Shown here piece by piece: positions 7,941-12,057 of a stretch of 12,057 nt of DNA (its first letter is position 1; every line of letters begins with the position of its first letter). The position numbers were made by a program, and so were the translations under genes. This DNA comes from CAYWLI01 sp964519535. GTDB lineage: Bacteria > Desulfobacterota > B13-G15 > RBG-16-54-18. The stretch is taken from the NCBI GenBank assembly GCA_964519535.1, contig CAZFIR010000109.1:1-12057 (forward strand), in the 5' to 3' direction. The notes below the pieces were generated by a model. The model was not told the DNA's origin, made no database searches, and saw nothing but the letters and a program-made list of their open reading frames with translations.

Positions 7941-8291
7941 GATTTGGTCTTTATGGCACTTTGCCAATTTTTGAAAAGAGGGAAGGCTTATGGACAAAAA
8001 ATCATTTTAGTATTGACAATATTCACAGGAGGGAATGGCGCTAAATCTTATCCATTTTTGCTCATTCTGGGGGGCTTTTTATTGTGGGAAATGGAGTAAT
8101 TTTATATTGTTCAATACATTTTAAAGTGAACTTGGTCGAGAAATTGCAATAGTTTTTGGATAGTGCATCATCGTTTATAAGGGAATCCTATGTTAGTTAA
8201 GCGGGATTTCTCAATAATATGGGCAAGAGGGTTTCCCAGAGCTGAAGCAGTGGCTCAGAGGAATTGTAAGATTCATTGATGCGGAAAGCCC

Positions 8292-8320
8292 TTGCCATAA
8301 TTTATGTGATATGGTGTAGT
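8292..8320 (+). promoter_or_regulatory. Candidate promoter of the histidine kinase-response regulator pair
   Basis: TTGCCA (8292-8297, five of six -35 consensus) lies 17 nt from TGTAGT (8315-8320, four of six). The TGG directly before the -10 would make it an extended -10 promoter. The predicted start near 8327 is only a few nt before the ATG at 8331, so the message would be almost leaderless. This fits the lack of any Shine-Dalgarno sequence there, but the boxes are imperfect. Confidence 0.35.
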
Positions 8321-8330
8321 CTAGCGTACG

Positions 8331-9407
8331 ATGGGCAACGTGGAGAAAAAAGATAGTATTTATTGTCCTTTAAATAGAACTCATTCTCCGAGCTCATGCG
8401 TGTATGATAACATCCTGCAATATATCGATGTTGGTATTCTTGTACTCAATATTAATGAAGAACAGATAGCCTTCCAGAACAAACAAGCCTTAATCATTTT
8501 TGAGGACACCACAGATTCTATGGATTACGAGACCCTCAGTACCTTGCTCCTGCAGGGTATGGGGAAAGGTCTCATTTCAGATGGTTTCGGCAAACCCCAG
8601 ACCCTCCATTATAAAAACAGACTGTTGGGTTATACCGCCTACCCCATATCCGATGTATATATCGGGATACTCATCCGTGACATCACAGAGAGCGCCAGGC
8701 TTGAGTCCATAGCCGAGGCAGTCAACGCCATGGAAAACATTACGTACATCTTTTCCGGCCTTCGACATGAGTTGGGGAATCCTATCAACTCTATCAAGAT
8801 GACCTTGAGCGTCCTCAAAAAAAACTTGGGCAGGTACTCTCAAACTACTGTCAGGGAGTATGTGGACCGGACGCTGGCGGAGATATCAAGGGTAGAGTAT
8901 CTTCTGAAATCTCTGAAGAGTTTCAGCATGTTTGAAAATCCTATTATTCAGAATGTGAACTTGTTTGAGTTCATGGATCTATTTCAATCCTTGGTAGTGG
9001 ACGATTTAGAAAAAAACGGAATCAAGATAAACATTACGTTATCACCAGAAGCGAAATGGGCTCGTGCAGATCCGAGGGCGCTTCAACAGGTCATGTTGAA
9101 CCTCATCGCCAATGCTGCTGACGCCCTTGAGAGTCGTGATAATCCCCAAATAGTCATCAGTACGGTTAAAAAGAACGGTCTGTTTTGGATAGACGTTGAG
9201 GACAACGGAATTGGTATACCAAATGAGGATCAGAAAAACCTTTTTAAGCCCTTTTATACGACCAAGCCTCACGGCACGGGCCTTGGTTTGGCGATAACGA
9301 GAAAGATGCTGACGAAGATGCACAGCAGGATCGGGATAATGAGTCGTAAAGATGTGGGAACGACGGTGACTATTTCCATGCCGGAGGGCCGCGGTGAGGA
9401 CGAATAA
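8331..9407 (+). CDS. Soluble NtrB-like sensor histidine kinase with N-terminal PAS-like domain
   Basis: A 358-residue kinase that should autophosphorylate and pass the phosphate to the regulator encoded immediately after it. Residues about 25-115 look like a single PAS-type sensor (DVGILVLNINEEQIAFQN opening). There is no membrane segment, so the signal is probably cytoplasmic. The dimerisation and phosphoacceptor region has His146 in RHELGNPI. The ATP-binding domain shows the N box NLIANAADAL (Asn257, Asn261), G1 box DNGIGIP (291-297), F box LFKPFYTTK (304-312) and G2 box GTGLGL (315-320). The ATG at 8331 is the first usable codon after an in-frame stop at 8322-8324, and it lacks a ribosome binding site. 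The gene overlaps the regulator by 14 nt, so the two are surely coupled. The signal is unknown. Confidence 0.93.
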   Translation: MGNVEKKDSIYCPLNRTHSPSSCVYDNILQYIDVGILVLNINEEQIAFQNKQALIIFEDTTDSMDYETLSTLLLQGMGKGLISDGFGKPQTLHYKNRLLGYTAYPISDVYIGILIRDITESARLESIAEAVNAMENITYIFSGLRHELGNPINSIKMTLSVLKKNLGRYSQTTVREYVDRTLAEISRVEYLLKSLKSFSMFENPIIQNVNLFEFMDLFQSLVVDDLEKNGIKINITLSPEAKWARADPRALQQVMLNLIANAADALESRDNPQIVISTVKKNGLFWIDVEDNGIGIPNEDQKNLFKPFYTTKPHGTGLGLAITRKMLTKMHSRIGIMSRKDVGTTVTISMPEGRGEDE

Positions 9408-10764
9408 GGCCACCAAAAGCATCTTGGTTATAGATGATGACAGGGTATTCTGTAATGCAGTACAGGACCACCTCGCCGGCGAAACGACGGAGGTTCTTAC
9501 AGCCCATACTGGGGAGGATGGTCTTGGCATCTGCTCCCAGAAAAAGGTGGATGTCGTTTTGTTGGACCAGAAGTTACCTGATATGCAAGGGGTATCTCTC
9601 TGCCCATCTATTTTAGATCAGAATGATCACACCAAGATAGTCTTCATTACTGCTTATCCCAGCCTTGACAACGCTGTAGAGGCCATCAAGATGGGAGCCT
9701 ATGACTACCTTTCGAAGCCCTTTGAGTTAGAAGAGTTGGACCTCACCGTTGAACGAGCATTGAGAACGCTGGAATTAGAGCGGATAGAGCAGCTTGAGAG
9801 CTACAAAGATGATAAGGAGAGCAAGGAGGCGGTCTTGGTCAGTGGTCATGGGGGGTTTGCTGAGATACTCCAGTTGGTAGATTTAGCGGCCTCTGCAGAC
9901 GCCGCGGTCCTTATCACCGGCGAGACGGGAACTGGCAAGAGCGTTGTTGCGAAATCCATTCATTACAGGAGCCCCGCCCGCAAAAAGGTCTTCATCTGTA
10001 TCAACTGTGCCGCCCTCCCGGAAAACCTCATTGAGGCGGAACTCTTCGGCTGCGAAAAGGGGGCCTTTACCGGCGCCGTGACCGCCAGAAAAGGTATCTT
10101 CGAGTTGGCAGAGGGTGGAACCCTTTTCTTGGATGAGATCGGGGGAATGCCCCTGCACCTCCAGGCGAAGCTGTTGGGTGTCCTGGAGGAGAAGCAGATA
10201 AGGCGGATTGGTGGTGAGTCTATTAAACCAGTAGATGTGCGAATCATAGCTGCCTCTAATACCGATTTAGAAAATGCTGTAGCGAACGGGACCTTTCGGG
10301 AGGACCTTTATTATCGGCTCAGTGTGATACGGATGCACATCCCTCCCCTGCGCGACAGGACAGAGGATATACCGGAGTTGTGTGACCATTTCATCCATAC
10401 CATGGCAGAGGGGCGCCAGGTGGATATTTCCGGTGCAGAGCTGGCAAAATTAATGAAATACGACTGGCCGGGAAATGTGCGGGAGCTCAAGAACGTCATA
10501 GAGCGATCTCTCATTATTCAAAAGGGTTCAGTGCTGAGGCCTTCAGAATTTTTGCGTGGAAGCTTCACGGCCTCTTCCCCCTCGTCCTTGCCCGAAGAAA
10601 ATGGTATTATCCCCCTCGAGGAGGTTGAAAAGAACTATATACGGCAACTGCTTGTTACATTTTCGGGCAACTATACACGGACCGCCAAGGCCCTTGGTAT
10701 ATCGTTGTCCACCTTGAAGCGGAAGATTAAGCGTTATGGTCTTGCTTCTCCTCGGCCACAATGA
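9394..10764 (+). CDS. NtrC-family sigma54-dependent response regulator
   Basis: A 456-residue enhancer-binding protein in the classic three-part layout. The receiver domain (about 8-120) has the acidic pair in VIDDD, phosphoacceptor Asp58 in VVLLDQK and Lys108 in SKPF. The AAA+ domain (about 148-385) has Walker A GETGTGKS (176-183), the sigma54-contacting loop GAFTGA (223-228), Walker B LFLDEIG (244-250) and the arginine-finger region FREDLYYRL (301-309). The C-terminal Fis-type helix-turn-helix lies at about 425-450 (NYTRTAKALGISLSTLKRKI). An intact GAFTGA means it should activate sigma54 promoters. The start is GTG at 9394, with GGAGGG 5 nt upstream, overlapping the end of its kinase gene. 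No regulon is stated by the sequence. The nearest candidate target is the -24/-12 promoter before the GTPase gene. Confidence 0.96.
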   Translation: MRTNKATKSILVIDDDRVFCNAVQDHLAGETTEVLTAHTGEDGLGICSQKKVDVVLLDQKLPDMQGVSLCPSILDQNDHTKIVFITAYPSLDNAVEAIKMGAYDYLSKPFELEELDLTVERALRTLELERIEQLESYKDDKESKEAVLVSGHGGFAEILQLVDLAASADAAVLITGETGTGKSVVAKSIHYRSPARKKVFICINCAALPENLIEAELFGCEKGAFTGAVTARKGIFELAEGGTLFLDEIGGMPLHLQAKLLGVLEEKQIRRIGGESIKPVDVRIIAASNTDLENAVANGTFREDLYYRLSVIRMHIPPLRDRTEDIPELCDHFIHTMAEGRQVDISGAELAKLMKYDWPGNVRELKNVIERSLIIQKGSVLRPSEFLRGSFTASSPSSLPEENGIIPLEEVEKNYIRQLLVTFSGNYTRTAKALGISLSTLKRKIKRYGLASPRPQ

Positions 10765-10800
10765 ATACGATTGAAAATGAACCATCCAACATAACTTTAT

Positions 10801-10850
10801 CCCCACCATAGTTCGTCGTCCTTTCTTTAGCCCTTTTGGGTGGGGTTTTT
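10801..10850 (+). terminator. Candidate intrinsic terminator after the response regulator
   Basis: CCCCACC (10801-10807) pairs perfectly with GGTGGGG (10839-10845), and the second arm runs directly into TTTTT (10846-10850). The GC-rich 7-bp stem and T-run are right for a terminator, but the loop is long at 31 nt. It begins 37 nt beyond the regulator stop and would insulate the downstream GTPase operon. Confidence 0.5.
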
Positions 10851-10874
10851 ACTTTATCATCAAGGGCTCATTCA

Positions 10875-11046
10875 TCACGCCGCTGGAAGGGGCTCCCCCG
10901 CGTATGGCGGCGATGTCAAGGGTCTTGTCTCGATGATATCTTCTCCGTTGCAGACGGTAAGTCATAAACTCCTCATGAAGATCTACTTCAGTGTAAACAG
11001 TGGTGAACATCATTTCACAGACTCTCAGGCAGGCCTTGAGAACCAT
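10875..11046 (-). pseudogene. Possible decayed leftward reading frame of unknown function
   Basis: Reading leftward from the ATG at 11046, one frame gives MVLKACLRVCEMMFTTVYTE then VDLHEEFM. It then turns into an Arg-rich stretch of unlikely composition. Shifting by one base near 10962-10967 instead gives LTVCNGEDIIETRPLTS continuing to a TGA at 10875. The joined frame has ordinary protein composition, which suggests a gene fragment broken by a small indel. The region is also less AT-rich than its flanks. There is no strong ribosome binding site and I recognise no family. A chance open frame remains quite possible. Confidence 0.22.
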
Positions 11047-11051
11047 TTTTT

Positions 11052-11064
11052 CACTCAATGAGTG
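11052..11064. promoter_or_regulatory. Perfect short palindrome, possible enhancer site
   Basis: CACTCA-A-TGAGTG is a perfect 6-bp inverted repeat around one base. It lies about 100 bp upstream of the -24 box of the candidate sigma54 promoter. That is where enhancer sites for NtrC-family activators usually sit. The assignment to the nearby regulator is inference. Confidence 0.35.
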
Positions 11065-11089
11065 CCAATTTTTGTCACTTTTTTCTGTG

Positions 11090-11126
11090 TTGATTTTTAT
11101 AATTCGTTATTAAGAAAAAAAATCAA
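11090..11126. repeat. AT-rich inverted repeat with an inner TTCG hairpin
   Basis: TTGATTTTT (11090-11098) and AAAAATCAA (11118-11126) are perfect 9-bp inverted arms. Inside them ATAA-TTCG-TTAT (11099-11110) forms a second small hairpin. A TATAAT (11098-11103) overlaps the junction but has no -35 partner at a good distance. AATCAA preceded by a run of A (11115-11126) resembles part of an IHF site, though the TTR half is one base off. Position between the palindrome and the -24/-12 box fits a DNA-bending element. Confidence 0.35.
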
Positions 11127-11164
11127 TAATATTAATACATTGTAACTTAAGCCAACAATGGTTT

Positions 11165-11181
11165 TCGGCATATAAATTGCT
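11165..11181 (+). promoter_or_regulatory. Candidate sigma54 (-24/-12) promoter of the MglA/MglB-like operon
   Basis: TCGGCAT and TTGCT place GG (11167-11168) and GC (11179-11180) exactly 10 nt apart, the defining spacing of sigma54 promoters. The -12 element TTGCT is a full match and the -24 element keeps GGCA. Counted against YTGGCACG-N4-TTGCW, 10 of 13 specified bases agree. Transcription would start near 11192, leaving a leader of about 72 nt. An NtrC-family activator gene lies just upstream in the window, which makes the call more plausible. Confidence 0.5.
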
Positions 11182-11201
11182 CTTTGTATCGTAACGGACT
11201 G

Positions 11202-11230
11202 TTGATGGGTTTGCACAATGTGAATAAAGT
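11202..11230 (+). promoter_or_regulatory. Alternative sigma70-type promoter of the GTPase operon
   Basis: TTGATG (11202-11207) and TAAAGT (11225-11230) each match four of six consensus bases and are separated by 17 nt. They would start a message near 11237, 27 nt before the GTPase start. The match is moderate in an AT-rich stretch. It competes with, or adds to, the sigma54 candidate upstream. Confidence 0.3.
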
Positions 11231-11263
11231 AAAAAAACGGTTTGATATGCTAACAGGTGGAAT

Positions 11264-11836
11264 ATGTTGATTAATCAACGCAGGGGAGAGATCAACTTCA
11301 AGATTGTCTACTACGGTCCGGCCGAGGGCGGCAAGACCACTAATTTGGAATATATCCACACTCATGTTAACCCAACGCACCGGGGGGATCTGGTTTCGAT
11401 AAAGACTCAGGGTGAAAGAACCCTCTACTTTGATTTTTTGCATATTGAATTGAGCGCTATCAACGGGCTCAGACCAAAGTTCAATTTTTATACCGTCCCG
11501 GGACAGACGATGTATGCCGCCAGTCGTAAGCTGGTACTGCGTGGTGTTGACGGCGTTGTCTTTGTTGCCGATGCTCAGCAAGATCGCCTGCAGGAAAATC
11601 GTGAGAGCCTGGCCGAACTGCAGAAATATTTGAATGATGCGGGATATCAACTGAGCACGTTTCCCTTTATTTTGCAGGGTAACAAGCAAGACCTTTCTAC
11701 CGCCATATCTCCGCAGGAGTTGAGTCAACAGCTTGGGTTAAACGGTCAGCCCTGCTTTGGATCGATCGCCACCGCGGGCGAGCGTGTATTCGATACCATG
11801 AAGGCCATTACCTATCGGGTCACAAAGTGCATATGA
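11264..11836 (+). CDS. MglA-like small Ras-type GTPase
   Basis: A 190-residue protein of the prokaryotic MglA group, small GTPases that act as cytoplasmic switches in cell polarity, motility and related processes. Residues NFKIVYYGPAEGGKTTN (11-27) hold the P loop with Lys24. The switch area has ERTLYFDFL (51-59), and TVPGQ (77-81) is the G3 motif. GNKQDL (139-144) gives the guanine-binding NKxD, and SIAT (167-170) is the probable G5 motif. All GTP-binding motifs are intact. The ATG is preceded by AGGTGG only 3 nt away, a little close, but the protein start aligns with the usual MglA opening. A roadblock/LC7 gene follows after 12 nt, the normal MglA-MglB pairing. The cellular role here is unknown: no pilus, gliding or chemosensory gene is in the window. 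Confidence 0.93.
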   Translation: MLINQRRGEINFKIVYYGPAEGGKTTNLEYIHTHVNPTHRGDLVSIKTQGERTLYFDFLHIELSAINGLRPKFNFYTVPGQTMYAASRKLVLRGVDGVVFVADAQQDRLQENRESLAELQKYLNDAGYQLSTFPFILQGNKQDLSTAISPQELSQQLGLNGQPCFGSIATAGERVFDTMKAITYRVTKCI

Positions 11837-11848
11837 GGGGGTTTTATT

Positions 11849-12057
11849 ATGTCGCTCCATCACACGTCCACCGTTCCCCGGGCTGTCACTTTTAGCGAAG
11901 AGCAAATGGGGTTGGTTGAGGCGTGCCTGGATGAGTTGGGGAGGAATACGAGCGCTTTGAATATTCTTCTTACCGATGTCACCGGGCAAGTGGTCGAGTT
12001 TCGAGGTCGCATCGACAAGAAAAAAGCCGAAGCCCTGGCGGCCCTGATCGCCGGCAG
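11849..12057 (+). CDS. Roadblock/LC7 domain protein, MglB-like (partial, cut by window end)
   Basis: An open frame starts at ATG 11849 and runs without a stop to the window edge: 69 complete codons plus two bases. GAGGGGG, overlapping the GTPase stop, lies 7 nt before the ATG. The visible part has an N-terminal helix (FSEEQMGLVEACLDELG) followed by ALNILLTDVTGQVVEFRG, the strand-turn-strand pattern of roadblock/LC7 proteins, and a lysine-rich helix start. Such proteins serve as GTPase-activating partners of MglA-type GTPases. Pairing with the gene 12 nt upstream supports this role. Domain call is good; partner function is inferred from family and neighbourhood. Confidence 0.8.
   Translation, partial: MSLHHTSTVPRAVTFSEEQMGLVEACLDELGRNTSALNILLTDVTGQVVEFRGRIDKKKAEALAALIAG

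Larger units (their letters stand above)
7864..8330. other. AT-rich divergent intergenic region, no supported gene
   Basis: This 467-nt stretch separates the leftward operon from the rightward kinase-regulator pair. It contains the leftward operon promoter, a weaker candidate promoter for the kinase, the palindrome TGGCA-CTT-TGCCA (7954-7966) and a loose inverted repeat GTTCA-N13-TGAAC (8109-8131). It also holds a 12-mer (7962-7973) repeated in the intergenic region before the GTPase gene. The only framed possibility is a 29-codon ORF at 8035-8124, which I do not support as a gene. No RNA structure of a known class is visible. Confidence 0.6.

Noticed and set aside
8035..8124. A 29-codon ORF in the divergent intergenic region preceded by AGGAGG
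   Set aside because: The AGGAGG is only 2 nt from the ATG, the peptide is Phe/Trp/Cys-rich with no recognisable pattern, and no promoter with correct spacing serves it. It could still be checked by ribosome profiling.
10840..11061. A 73-codon plus-strand frame after the response regulator
   Set aside because: It begins within the second arm and T-run of the candidate terminator, has no ribosome binding site, and looks like the antisense of the possible decayed leftward frame.
11041..11067. A leftward TTGGCAC resembling a sigma54 -24 box
   Set aside because: At the correct spacing the -12 position reads GAGT instead of TTGC, and the start would fall inside the candidate leftward frame.

Overview
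This window comes from a bacterial chromosome of mid-range GC content with AT-rich intergenic spaces. I cannot place the species. The combination of a sigma54-type two-component pair, an MglA/MglB-type GTPase module, an aminotransferase-serA-purA operon and a giant GH13 protein would fit an uncultured member of the Deltaproteobacteria, NC10 or Nitrospirota lineages. That placement is inference from gene content only. I see no mobile element, tRNA, rRNA or CRISPR array.

Layout: four genes read leftward and occupy 34-7863. Transcription starts at a strong sigma70-type promoter (7912-7940) and runs through a class V aminotransferase, serA (phosphoglycerate dehydrogenase) and purA (adenylosuccinate synthetase). 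These three are closely packed, with gaps of 12-17 nt and good ribosome binding sites, so they form an operon. A 319-nt gap (3505-3823) follows, holding a G-run-rich G-quadruplex-type motif just past purA and an operator-like inverted repeat. Beyond it lies a leftward gene for a very large GH13 (alpha-amylase family) protein with all four catalytic regions.

A 467-nt AT-rich divergent intergenic region (7864-8330) separates this block from rightward genes. The first two are a soluble NtrB-like histidine kinase and an NtrC-family response regulator, overlapping by 14 nt and followed by a candidate terminator. A 499-nt non-coding stretch (10765-11263) comes next. It holds a possible decayed leftward reading frame, a perfect short palindrome, an AT-rich inverted repeat and a good sigma54 (-24/-12) promoter candidate. 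These sit upstream of an MglA-like small GTPase and a roadblock/LC7 (MglB-like) protein that is cut by the window end.

How the parts may work together: the aminotransferase and SerA fit the first two steps of serine synthesis, and PurA makes the AMP precursor adenylosuccinate. The kinase and regulator are a complete cytoplasmic sensor-activator pair with no labelled target. The most attractive hypothesis is that the regulator, which carries the GAFTGA loop needed to open sigma54 polymerase, drives the MglA/MglB-like operon from the -24/-12 promoter at 11165-11181. The palindrome about 100 bp upstream would be its enhancer site. This is inference from promoter architecture and gene proximity.
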